Notes: generated from the letters alone by a model not told the origin. 64,000 nucleotides of DNA from UWMA-0277 sp965183885 (GCA_965183885.1 OZ238992.1:186001-250000), one strand, 5' to 3'. Positions 16,007 to 23,702 are shown, counted from the stretch's first letter. Numbers and translations: made by a program.

Positions 16007-16325
16007 TATATATATGAATGAAAAACTTGCAGCTTATTTGCAAGAGGATGAGGAAGGATATCAATTTCAATACGATAAAAACTACCTTAAAACTAATAGT
16101 GCATTAGCAATTAGTCAAACACTTCCCCTACAAAAAGAAGCTTATACTGATAAAAATTTATTTCCATTTTTTGATGGATTAATACCTGAAGGTTGGATGC
16201 TAAATATAGTTCATAATAATTGGAAAGTAAATATTAGAGATAGAATGGGTTTACTACTACTATGCTGTAAGGACTGTATAGGCTCAGTTAGTGTTGAAGA
16301 AATAAAAGAAAACAATGATGACTAA
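15993..16325 (+). CDS. hipS: HipS-like protein: stand-alone HipA N-subdomain 1
   Basis: A 110-aa protein equal to the small N-terminal domain of HipA (couple_hipA), here a separate gene. ANIYMNEKLAAYL starts the beta sheet; ALAISQTLPLQ and FPFFDGLIPEGWMLN (about 57-71) are the HipA N-domain signatures. In E. coli HipBST the separate HipS acts as the antitoxin, and a conserved Trp inserts near the HipT active site; Trp68 in PEGW is the likely equivalent. ATG 15993 overlaps hipB by 14 nt. The stop overlaps hipT by 11 nt in another frame. Confidence 0.87.
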   Translation: MRRANIYMNEKLAAYLQEDEEGYQFQYDKNYLKTNSALAISQTLPLQKEAYTDKNLFPFFDGLIPEGWMLNIVHNNWKVNIRDRMGLLLLCCKDCIGSVSVEEIKENNDD

Positions 16326-17256
16326 ATGCCTCTATTGTTATAAAGAAATAAAAAAGATAGACGAAGATTTCCATCCTTCTTGCAGTAAAAAGATTTTTGG
16401 GAGCATAAAACCTCCTATTATTGATTTCTCAGAAGATATAATTGAGAATTTAGCAGAAAGATTAATTCAAAGTCAAACAGGAATTACTGGGGTTCAAGCA
16501 AAACTATCACTAAATATTGAAAAAATAAGAGGTGGTAATGATAGATTTACAATTGTTGGTTTATATGGTGGATATATATTAAAACCTCAATCATCTAAAT
16601 ATTTAAATTTACCCGAGAATGAGGATTTATGCATGAAAATGGCAAAGTTAGCTGACATCAATGTTGTACCACATTCATTAATCAAACTAAAAAGTGGGCA
16701 ATTAGCATATATTACAAAACGAATTGATAGAATTGGGAATAAAAAAATTCCTATGGAAGATATGTGTCAGCTAACAGAAAGAATGACCGAACATAAATAT
16801 AGAGGCTCACACGAACAAATATCAAAAACATTAATGAAGTATTCCTCTATCCCATTGTTCGATATTCAGAATTTTTATAAGCAAGTATTATTTTCCTACA
16901 TAATAGGAAATAGTGATATGCACTTAAAGAATTTTTCAATAATTAAAGATGCTAAACTTGGCTATATATTATCTCCAGGTTACGATATGCTTTCAACTTT
17001 ATTAGCTTCAGATGACAAAGAAGAACTTGCTTTAACTTTAAATGGAAGAAAAAATAAAATCAAAAAATCTGACTTCTATATTGCAATGAAAAAATCAGGG
17101 ATAACAGAAAAAGTAATTGAAAAAATATTTCTTTCATTTTCAAAAATCAAGGAAGAATGGTTTTACCTAATTGAAGTAAGCTTCCTTCCAATTGAACAAC
17201 AAGAAAAATTTAAGCAGCTAATCAATTCTAAACTATTAAACTTAAATATTGAATAA
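16315..17256 (+). CDS. hipT: HipT-like serine/threonine kinase toxin
   Basis: A 313-aa HipA-type kinase without N-subdomain 1. The Gly-rich loop is GITGVQAKLS (56-65); the ATP Lys90 is in YILKP; the catalytic Asp201 and Asn206 are in GNSDMHLKN; metal-binding Asp224 is in SPGYDMLST. All look intact, so an active kinase is expected. HipT of E. coli phosphorylates tryptophanyl-tRNA synthetase; the target here is unknown. An N-terminal C5-x2-C8-x11-H20-x2-C23 pattern could bind zinc. In the loop, the Ser-x-Ser autophosphorylation pair of E. coli HipT reads Gly-Ile-Thr. Two adjacent Met codons (16315, 16318) are possible starts. Confidence 0.9.
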   Translation: MMTKCLYCYKEIKKIDEDFHPSCSKKIFGSIKPPIIDFSEDIIENLAERLIQSQTGITGVQAKLSLNIEKIRGGNDRFTIVGLYGGYILKPQSSKYLNLPENEDLCMKMAKLADINVVPHSLIKLKSGQLAYITKRIDRIGNKKIPMEDMCQLTERMTEHKYRGSHEQISKTLMKYSSIPLFDIQNFYKQVLFSYIIGNSDMHLKNFSIIKDAKLGYILSPGYDMLSTLLASDDKEELALTLNGRKNKIKKSDFYIAMKKSGITEKVIEKIFLSFSKIKEEWFYLIEVSFLPIEQQEKFKQLINSKLLNLNIE

Positions 17257-17305
17257 AATCAATTTATTACAACTAAGTAGGGGAAATTCAGTTTTCAAAA
17301 TATTT

Positions 17306-17325
17306 TGTCCCTTATCTGTCCCTTA
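17306..17325. repeat. Tandem TGTCCCTTA pair downstream of hipT
   Basis: TGTCCCTTA occurs at 17306-17314 and 17317-17325, an 11-bp period. A related TGTCCCTTTAT is at 15589-15599 on the other side of the hip genes. They may be recombinase-arm or element-end sequences of the island, but nothing in the sequence proves this. Confidence 0.4.
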
Positions 17326-17363
17326 AATTTTCAATTCACTCTACTACAAATAGTTAATACTTC

Positions 17364-17381
17364 CTGTATCGGAAAATAGTT
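17364..17381 (+). repeat. Right direct repeat, copy of the mnmE 3' end (putative attR)
   Basis: CTGTATCGGAAAATAGTT differs from the mnmE copy (15479-15496) at one position. It lies in non-coding sequence 108 nt after hipT. About 20 nt further, AGTAACCTAC (17400) again resembles AGTAACTTAC (15509) beyond the left copy. Confidence 0.65.
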
Positions 17382-17448
17382 CAACTCCTTGCTTACTAGA
17401 AGTAACCTACAAAACTCATATATATTTTTCACTTAATATGTTTTTAAG

Positions 17449-17456
17449 TAAATTTG
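17449..17456 (+). promoter_or_regulatory. TAnnTTTG box of the CpcT-like gene
   Basis: TAAATTTG, 23 nt upstream of the ATG at 17480. The upstream TTTG element is not obvious. Confidence 0.5.
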
Positions 17457-17479
17457 ACCTCACAAAAAACAATAAAAAA

Positions 17480-18094
17480 ATGAAATCAATACTACTATTT
17501 ACTGCTATTAGTCTTTATGCTTTTACGGGAACGACAACAAAACAAGATAACGATTTGGAGACTCTTTATGCTTTAATGCAAGGTTCTTTTAACTCAGCGG
17601 AGCAAGCAGCAGCTGACTCTACTTTTTTTGACATCTCATTACACATGTATCCTATTTGGGAAGAGAAAGGACATTTTTTATATGTAGAGCAAGCACTAAG
17701 TAGCATGCAAGATAAACCATACCGCCAACGTATTTATGAACTAAAACGCTGTAGTGATAGTACTTTTTGCAGTTATGTATATAAAATACCTAATGATTCT
17801 CTTTGGATAGGAAAATGGGAAAATGCTGAAAACTTCAACACATTAAATTTTGAAGATTTAGACCCTTTAACTGGGTGTGAAGTTATTCTTAAACGCCATA
17901 CTGATGAGCACTATGCAGGAGAAACTGGAGAAAAAACTTGCCAAAGTGTATTCAGAGGCGCTAGCTATGCTACCTCTGAAGTAAGTGTTATTCCTGGAAA
18001 AATCACTTCTTGGGATAGAGGATTTGATGCAGAAGGAAAGCATGTATGGGGAGCTGTTAAAAGAGGCTATATTTTTAAAAAGATCAACGAATAA
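17480..18094 (+). CDS. CpcT/CpeT-family (DUF1001) exported protein
   Basis: A 204-aa protein starting MKSILLFTAISLYAFTG, a likely signal peptide. Family motifs are LYALMQGSFNSAEQAAADS (about 28-46), FFDISLHMYPIWEE, FLYVEQALSSMQDKPYRQRIY and CQSVFRGASYATSEV, all as in CpeT chromophore lyases of cyanobacteria. There is no photosynthetic apparatus here, so bilin attachment is unlikely; relatives in heterotrophs have no known job. The start at 17480 is preferred over 17438 because the upstream residues are charged and precede the signal segment. Confidence 0.87.
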   Translation: MKSILLFTAISLYAFTGTTTKQDNDLETLYALMQGSFNSAEQAAADSTFFDISLHMYPIWEEKGHFLYVEQALSSMQDKPYRQRIYELKRCSDSTFCSYVYKIPNDSLWIGKWENAENFNTLNFEDLDPLTGCEVILKRHTDEHYAGETGEKTCQSVFRGASYATSEVSVIPGKITSWDRGFDAEGKHVWGAVKRGYIFKKINE

Positions 18095-18114
18095 ATTAAG
18101 TTTTACTCAAAAAC

Positions 18115-18144
18115 AAAAAAACCGAGCAAATGCTCGGTTTTTTT
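18115..18144. terminator. Bidirectional terminator between the CpcT-like gene and ettA
   Basis: ACCGAGCA/TGCTCGGT stem (18121-18128 with 18131-18138) between an A-run and a T-run. It sits between convergent genes and works for both. Confidence 0.9.
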
Positions 18145-18166
18145 ATACTTATCAAAATCTAAATAA

Positions 18167-19858
18167 TTAGTCTCTTTTTAATTTACGGTACTTTATACGT
18201 TTAGGAGAAATATCACCCAAGCGTTTTTTGCGATTCTCCTCATAATCAGAGTAACCCCCTTCAAAATATACTACATTAGAATCTCCTTCAAAAGCTAAGA
18301 TATGTGTGCACACTCTATCCAAGAACCATCTATCGTGAGAAATAATTACAGCACAACCTGCAAAATTATCTAACCCTTCTTCCAATGCTCTTAAAGTATT
18401 CACATCTAAATCATTGGTAGGCTCATCTAGCAACAATACATTAGCTTCTTGCCTTAAAGTCATCGCTAAGTGCAAACGGTTACGCTCCCCACCTGAAAGC
18501 ACACCTACTTTTTTATTCTGATCAGAACCATTAAAATTAAACTTAGCAACATAAGCACGAGAGTTCATTAGTTTACCACCAACACTTACCTGTTCTTGCC
18601 CTCCTGTAATTTGCTCCCATATTGTTTTTTCCATATCAATATCAGCATGCTGCTGATCAACATAAGCAATCTTAACAGTTTCTCCTACTTTAAAAGTTCC
18701 TGCATCAGGAGTTTCTTGATCCATAATCATACGGAAGAGTGTAGTTTTACCTGCACCATTAGGACCAACAATACCAACAATACCTGCTGGAGGTAATTTA
18801 AATTCTAAATCTTCATAAAGTAACTTATCACCAAAAGCTTTAGCTACACCATTAGCATCAATTACATTATTCCCTAACCTTGGTCCTGGAGGAATATACA
18901 ACTCTATTTTTTCTTCTTTTTGTCTTCCTTCATCTCCTAATAATTTTTCATAATTACTTAAACGAGATTTTGATTTTGTACGCCTTCCTTTTGGTGACAT
19001 ACGCACCCATTCCAATTCTCGCTCTAAAGTTTTTCTACGCTTACTTTCAGTTTTCTCTTCTTGTGCAAGTCTTTTTGTTTTTTGGTCTAACCAAGACGAA
19101 TAGTTTCCTTTCCAAGGAATTCCTTCTCCTCTATCTAGTTCTAAAATCCAACCTGCTACATTATCTAGGAAATATCTATCGTGAGTAATTGCAATTACTG
19201 TTCCTTTATATTCTTTTAGATGTTGCTCCAACCATAATACAGATTCAGCATCTAAATGATTGGTAGGCTCATCTAACAATAAAATTTCTGGTTCTTGTAA
19301 TAATAAACGACAAAGTGCAACTCTTCTACGCTCTCCTCCTGAAAGTACAGCAATTTGAGCATCTGGTTCAGGACACCTTAAGGCATCCATAGCAATATTC
19401 AACTTTGTATCAATATCCCAAGCTCCCAAAGCTTCTACTTTATCTTGTAAGATACCTTGTTGCTTCATTAAAGCCTCCATCTTATCAGCATCTTCATAGT
19501 TTTCAGGTAATCCAAAAGCATCATTTATAGCATTATATTCTGCCAATGCATCAACAGCTTCTTGCATTCCTTCTTTTACAATTTCTAATACTGTTTTACT
19601 TTCATCTAGTTTTGGTTCCTGCTCTAAGTAACCTACTTTATATCCATCTGAAAAAGTAACATCACCTTGATAAGACTTATCTACCCCAGCAATTATCTTT
19701 AAAAGTGTTGATTTACCCGAACCATTTAGCCCAATAATACCAATTTTTGCTCCATAATAAAAAGATAAATAAATATCTTTTAAGACCTGTTTATTGTTGT
19801 TATTGAAGGACTTAGAAAGTCCTGCCATTGAAAATATTATTTTTTTATCGTCTGACAT
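18167..19858 (-). CDS. ettA: Energy-dependent translational throttle protein EttA (ABC-F ATPase)
   Basis: Ribosome-associated ABC-F protein that gates the first elongation step according to energy state. The 563-aa protein has two ABC domains: Walker A GLNGSGKST (about 42-50) with LSGGERRRVALC and DEPTNHLD, then GPNGAGKTT with LSGGERNRLHLA and DEPTNDLD. The linker is rich in Lys/Arg (KTKRLAQEEKTESKRRKT), followed by the EttA-type WVRMSPKGRRTKSKSRL. Length matches E. coli EttA (about 555 aa). It has its own promoter box upstream. Confidence 0.95.
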   Translation of the reverse strand: MSDDKKIIFSMAGLSKSFNNNNKQVLKDIYLSFYYGAKIGIIGLNGSGKSTLLKIIAGVDKSYQGDVTFSDGYKVGYLEQEPKLDESKTVLEIVKEGMQEAVDALAEYNAINDAFGLPENYEDADKMEALMKQQGILQDKVEALGAWDIDTKLNIAMDALRCPEPDAQIAVLSGGERRRVALCRLLLQEPEILLLDEPTNHLDAESVLWLEQHLKEYKGTVIAITHDRYFLDNVAGWILELDRGEGIPWKGNYSSWLDQKTKRLAQEEKTESKRRKTLERELEWVRMSPKGRRTKSKSRLSNYEKLLGDEGRQKEEKIELYIPPGPRLGNNVIDANGVAKAFGDKLLYEDLEFKLPPAGIVGIVGPNGAGKTTLFRMIMDQETPDAGTFKVGETVKIAYVDQQHADIDMEKTIWEQITGGQEQVSVGGKLMNSRAYVAKFNFNGSDQNKKVGVLSGGERNRLHLAMTLRQEANVLLLDEPTNDLDVNTLRALEEGLDNFAGCAVIISHDRWFLDRVCTHILAFEGDSNVVYFEGGYSDYEENRKKRLGDISPKRIKYRKLKRD

Positions 19859-19879
19859 TTTTTATATATTTTTATATTA

Positions 19880-19887
19880 CAAATGTA
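19880..19887 (-). promoter_or_regulatory. TAnnTTTG box of ettA
   Basis: TACATTTG on the minus strand, 21 nt from the ettA ATG. Confidence 0.55.
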
Positions 19888-19915
19888 ATTATTACTTTAG
19901 CTAAAAATTTAAAAG

Positions 19916-20083
19916 ATGAAAAAAAGTATCGGTCTCTCTCTATTTTTAATTGCAATAGGTGTGGTTTTCCTTTTAGACAACCTAAACTATGTACATATTT
20001 CAATTGCTGAACTTATTAAAACCTATTGGCCTGTAATCCTTATTTGGATGGGAATTGAGAAATTAATTAGAGACCTAAAATAG
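19916..20083 (+). CDS. 55-aa membrane protein resembling the LiaI/LiaF transmembrane (DUF5668-type) motif
   Basis: A short gene read from ATG 19916 to TAG 20081-20083. The protein starts KKSIGLSLFLIAIGVVFLLD, has a second hydrophobic stretch YWPVILIWMGIEKLI (about 37-51), and ends RDLK. The G-x-x-L-x-x-x-G-x-x-F-L-L-D-N followed by WP-x-I-L-I-x-x-G pattern is that of LiaI/LiaF-TM5-like domains of envelope-stress proteins. It runs divergently from ettA, and its 3' end overlaps the convergent radical SAM gene by 9 nt. The motif makes it credible despite the length. Confidence 0.72.
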   Translation: MKKSIGLSLFLIAIGVVFLLDNLNYVHISIAELIKTYWPVILIWMGIEKLIRDLK

Positions 20084-20998
20084 CCTTCCTTGAGTAGCAT
20101 TACGCTCCTCTAATCTTTTTTCTACTAAGTGTTTTACCTCAAAATTCTTAAGTCCATATTTTGGATATATAAGCATACGAGCTGGTGATTCACTAAAAAA
20201 TCTTTCAATTATTATTTCAGGATTTAATAGTTCAATAAAATCAACTACTAAATTAATATATTCATCTAACCCCATAAAGGTAAACATATCAGGAGTATTC
20301 TTAAACTGATGTGCCATCATGGTATGCTTTACAATTTGCAAATGATGTATCTTTAGGGTATTCATAGGCAACTGAGAAACCATTTTTGCATGGTTTAACA
20401 TATCTTCTTTTGTTTCTCCGGGAAGCCCTAATATTAGATGTCCTCCTAAGTGCAAACCTCTATCCTTTGCTCTATCAAAAGCATCAATTGCTTCTTCATG
20501 AGTTTGGCATCTATTAATAAGTTTTAAAGTCTCATTTTTAGTAGACTCAAGCCCAAACTCTAGCTTAATAAAATTTCCTGCTGCAGCTAATTCTTCCAGA
20601 TAATCTAAGACCTCATCTTTTATACAGTCAGGCCTAGTAGCAATAACTAAACCTATAACATCTTGGTGTGCTAAAGCTTCTTCATACATCTTTTTTAAAT
20701 CAGCAAGAGGAGCATAAGTATTAGTAAAAGCCTGAAAGTAAGCTAAGTATTTTTGAGTTTTGTACTTCTTAGAAAAGAAAGTTATTCCCTCATCAATTTG
20801 TTGCCTTATAGGCTTTATAGGTTTACAATAATCAGGATTAAAGGTATTATTATTGCAATAAGTGCAACCTCCAGTCCCTTTACTTCCATCTTTATTGGGA
20901 CAAGTAAATCCAGCATCAATCGATACTTTTTGTACTCTTCCATCAAATTTTCTTCTAATAAAAGAAGAGAAATCATTATATCGTTTTTGCTTTTCCAT
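20075..20998 (-). CDS. TIGR01212-family (YhcC-like) radical SAM protein
   Basis: A 307-aa radical SAM protein starting MEKQKRYNDFSSFIRRKFD. The family-specific cluster motif is Cys33-x11-Cys45-x2-Cys48 (FTCPNKDGSKGTGGCTYC). Further motifs are YFQAFTNTYAPL, GLVIATRPDCI, KLEFGLEST, HLGGHLILGLPGE and the C-terminal ERFFSESPARML. The substrate is unestablished. A Met 4 codons further upstream (21010) is possible; the one at 20998 matches the family N-terminus better. It ends convergently onto the small LiaI-like gene. Confidence 0.88.
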   Translation of the reverse strand: MEKQKRYNDFSSFIRRKFDGRVQKVSIDAGFTCPNKDGSKGTGGCTYCNNNTFNPDYCKPIKPIRQQIDEGITFFSKKYKTQKYLAYFQAFTNTYAPLADLKKMYEEALAHQDVIGLVIATRPDCIKDEVLDYLEELAAAGNFIKLEFGLESTKNETLKLINRCQTHEEAIDAFDRAKDRGLHLGGHLILGLPGETKEDMLNHAKMVSQLPMNTLKIHHLQIVKHTMMAHQFKNTPDMFTFMGLDEYINLVVDFIELLNPEIIIERFFSESPARMLIYPKYGLKNFEVKHLVEKRLEERNATQGRLF

Positions 20999-21027
20999 AT
21001 TAGGGCACAAATTAATCTAAATTAAAA

Positions 21028-22365
21028 CTATTCCTTAGTCATTTTACGCAATAGTTTTAGGAAAGGAATTGCATATAAAAGCACACTAGTAAAGAGTAGT
21101 GTACCACTTATAACTAATACAGTAATTGCAGGTAACATCTGATTATGCATTTCTGTAAAACTTTGTAATTGTTCTGAGTTTACCCATATACTTCTTTGGT
21201 AACCCGCATATATTAGTGATAAAAAGAATACTAAAAAAGAAAGATGGAATAAGATAAAGCCTACATTAAATAGTTTCTTGTACTTATCCATACAAAAAGT
21301 ACATCTATCAGCTATAATATAGCATATTGATGCCATTAGTATTGTTGTATTAATACCTATTGTAGTTCCCATAGAATGTGCAACAGTAATATGTGTTCCA
21401 TGTGTAAAGAGGTTAATAGCAGGTATAGATATCAATAAAGCTAACAATAGATTTATAAATACCCAAACATCAGTAGAAAGCAACCATTTGTATGCAAAAC
21501 TCCCTACTTTTTGTTCCTTTTTTAAGGACTTACTCCAAGTAATTATCATGCTTGCCAAAATAATCCATTCTGTCATACTAATAGCATAAGCAATCATCCT
21601 TATCCAAGGCTTATGAGGTACAATATAAGTATGGTGTGCCCACCCAAATATTAAGTTTGTTAGCCCTAAAAAATAAAAGAAAAATGGCAACCAACCCTTA
21701 GCAACAGTATCATCCTTTTTTATTTTTGACATTAAATAAATTGCAGTACCATAAATTAACATATTCCAAGAACCAACCATAGCACCATATGATTTCCACT
21801 GCACTGTTAAGTCTAACACTACATTGTCACTAATAAAACCAAATATCCATAAATGTGCTTCGGTATAGGTTAATATCATAAATACAATTCCTGTAAGCCA
21901 CATCCATAAATACACTGGCCAAGAACTTAACTTACTTACAATTGTTTTAAAATAATTAATTGCAAAAAATATCCACCCTACTATAATTGGAAAATATAAT
22001 ATTGGAGGAAAACTCATGTACTCTCTACCCCCCATATTATTTGTGAATAACGATATAAAAATAGCAACTCCAGTAAAAGCAAATAATAACAAGTGAATTT
22101 TTTGAAGAGTAGGTTTAGCTAATCCACTCTCCACTTCTCTACCCATATAATAATACACCCCACCAGTAGCAGCCATAATAATCCAAGCTACAACTAAACT
22201 TACATGTAATTCCCGCAATTGACTAAAGGGTAAACTTTCTTTTAAAAAATCAGGAACAATATATTGTACTCCAGAAAAAAGCCCAAAAAACATCCCTAAT
22301 AACAAGGAAAGAATTGCTAATATTAAGAAATAATAACTTGTTTTATTACTCTGCATTTTTATCAT
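21028..22365 (-). CDS. norB: NorB-like heme-copper oxidase superfamily subunit with a degenerate ligand set
   Basis: A 445-aa, 12-helix protein paired with a NorC. Seen: His54 (RELHVSLVVAW; low-spin heme position), GGREY, His244-His245 in GWAHHTY, Glu266 (SMTEW; equivalent of cNOR Glu280), and His330 in THGTHITVAHSMG (high-spin heme position). Against cytochrome-c-dependent NorB (His60, His207, Glu211, His258, His259, Glu280, His347, His349), helix VI here reads QWKSYGAMVGSWNML. It has no His or Glu at the His207/Glu211 sites, and the His349 site is Met332. It may be a divergent NOR or have another role. Overlaps norC by 20 nt. Confidence 0.8.
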   Translation of the reverse strand: MIKMQSNKTSYYFLILAILSLLLGMFFGLFSGVQYIVPDFLKESLPFSQLRELHVSLVVAWIIMAATGGVYYYMGREVESGLAKPTLQKIHLLLFAFTGVAIFISLFTNNMGGREYMSFPPILYFPIIVGWIFFAINYFKTIVSKLSSWPVYLWMWLTGIVFMILTYTEAHLWIFGFISDNVVLDLTVQWKSYGAMVGSWNMLIYGTAIYLMSKIKKDDTVAKGWLPFFFYFLGLTNLIFGWAHHTYIVPHKPWIRMIAYAISMTEWIILASMIITWSKSLKKEQKVGSFAYKWLLSTDVWVFINLLLALLISIPAINLFTHGTHITVAHSMGTTIGINTTILMASICYIIADRCTFCMDKYKKLFNVGFILFHLSFLVFFLSLIYAGYQRSIWVNSEQLQSFTEMHNQMLPAITVLVISGTLLFTSVLLYAIPFLKLLRKMTKE

Positions 22366-22783
22366 CTTTTAATAATACATCACCATACCAGGTTATTTCA
22401 ACATCTTTATTTGGATAATAACCACTCCTATCAATATACTTAAAATATTCAACCAAAGCAGCTTGTTCTTGTTTGTTAAATTTATAAACTGGCATTGCTC
22501 CTTTTCCAGCAACTAAAAAACCTGTTAAACCTTCTTTATATTTTGAGTATACATTAGTTAAGTCAGGTCCTAAATACCCCCCCAAACCATAGATTTGATG
22601 GCAAGATGTACAGTTGTTACTCTGCCAAATCTCTTGACCTTTTTTTGCTTTATCTGATAAAACATATACTTCATCAGACTTTGCCCCTTTAGTATAAATA
22701 ATATAAGAATAAGATAGAAAAGCAAAAACTAAACTAAGGAATACCCATTTATTATATTTTGATACTTCTCTTTCTAAATTCAT
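22346..22783 (-). CDS. norC: NorC-like membrane-anchored monoheme cytochrome c
   Basis: A 145-aa electron-donating subunit. It has an N-terminal anchor helix (about 12-30), then a periplasmic cytochrome c domain with Cys58-x-x-Cys61-His62 in NNCTSCHQIYGLGGYLGPDL, a signature of NorC, and Met97 in GKGAMPVYKF as likely axial ligand. It lies between the MBL hydrolase (1-nt overlap) and norB (20-nt overlap), so all three are one transcript in the order MBL-norC-norB. Confidence 0.9.
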   Translation of the reverse strand: MNLEREVSKYNKWVFLSLVFAFLSYSYIIYTKGAKSDEVYVLSDKAKKGQEIWQSNNCTSCHQIYGLGGYLGPDLTNVYSKYKEGLTGFLVAGKGAMPVYKFNKQEQAALVEYFKYIDRSGYYPNKDVEITWYGDVLLKDDKNAE

Positions 22784-23625
22784 TATAATATATCTGTAAG
22801 TTTAAAAGTATCTTTTAGTCTTACTCCTCTATCTGTTTGCTCTACAGTACAGCATTCACTATAATTATCATGTTGTAAATAAATAATATATTCCTTCTCT
22901 GCTGCCTCCTTCAAGAACCTTTCCTTTTCAGTAAGCGTAAGTAAAGGCCTGGTATCATACCCCATTACATAAGGCAAAGGTATATGTCCTGTACTAGGCA
23001 ATAAATCTGCTGCAAAAACTATAGTCTTATCCTTATAGGTAATATGAGGAATCATTTGAGCCTCAGTATGTCCATTTACAAAAAGAGTAAAAAAATTATT
23101 AAATAGTTCTCCTTCCTTTTCTACAAAATTAAGATGACCAGCTTCTTGTATAGGAATAATATTTTCTCTTAAAAAAGATGCTTTTTCTCTATTATTTGGT
23201 TCTGTTGCCCACTGCCAATGTTCCTTATTTGACCAATACTTTGCATTTTTAAAAGTCATTTCAAAACCACTTCTATCTTTATTCCATTCTACAGAACCCC
23301 CACAATGATCAAAATGTAAATGTGTAAGAAATACATCCGTCACATCATCAGCAGAAAAACCATGCTTTGCTAATGATGAATGCAAGTTTACGTCCCCATG
23401 TAGATAATAATGTTTTAGAAACTTATCATCCTGCTTATCACCTATACCATTATCGATTAAAATTAAACGGTTACCATCTTCAATTAAAAGAGAGCGCATA
23501 GCCCAAGGACACAAATTATTTTCATCAGCAGGATTGGTTCTACTCCAAAGCACTTTTGGAACTACACCAAACATGGCACCTCCATCTAATTTAAAAAATC
23601 CTGTATCTATTGTGTACAATTGCAT
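22783..23625 (-). CDS. MBL-fold metallo-hydrolase, lactonase-like
   Basis: A 280-aa metallo-beta-lactamase-fold protein with the metal motif THLHFDHCGG (His102, His104, Asp106, His107), a further His in VNGHTEAQM and Asp in FAADLLPS. The arrangement NNLCPWAMRSLLIEDGNRLILIDNGIG resembles quorum-quenching lactonase-type and related hydrolases of Bacteroidota. The substrate cannot be told. It is the first gene of the operon with norC-norB, so its role could be linked to nitric oxide or peroxide stress rather than quorum signals. A promoter box lies about 20 nt upstream. Confidence 0.85.
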   Translation of the reverse strand: MQLYTIDTGFFKLDGGAMFGVVPKVLWSRTNPADENNLCPWAMRSLLIEDGNRLILIDNGIGDKQDDKFLKHYYLHGDVNLHSSLAKHGFSADDVTDVFLTHLHFDHCGGSVEWNKDRSGFEMTFKNAKYWSNKEHWQWATEPNNREKASFLRENIIPIQEAGHLNFVEKEGELFNNFFTLFVNGHTEAQMIPHITYKDKTIVFAADLLPSTGHIPLPYVMGYDTRPLLTLTEKERFLKEAAEKEYIIYLQHDNYSECCTVEQTDRGVRLKDTFKLTDIL

Positions 23626-23645
23626 GTTAGTAAATTTTAATGCTT

Positions 23646-23653
23646 CAAAATTA
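23646..23653 (-). promoter_or_regulatory. TAnnTTTG box of the MBL-norC-norB operon
   Basis: TAATTTTG on the minus strand, about 20 nt before the MBL gene start. No FNR/Crp-like or NsrR-like palindrome was recognised nearby. Confidence 0.5.
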
Positions 23654-23702
23654 ACAAAGTTGATTTATCTATACTTTTAAATCCATAATATTTTACCATA
23701 AA

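Noticed and set aside
15993..17256. hipS and hipT as a frameshifted single HipA
   Set aside because: The kinase has its own start codons, preceded by no HipA-like linker, and a Cys/His-rich N-terminus of its own; HipS ends cleanly. A sequencing frameshift cannot be fully excluded without reads.
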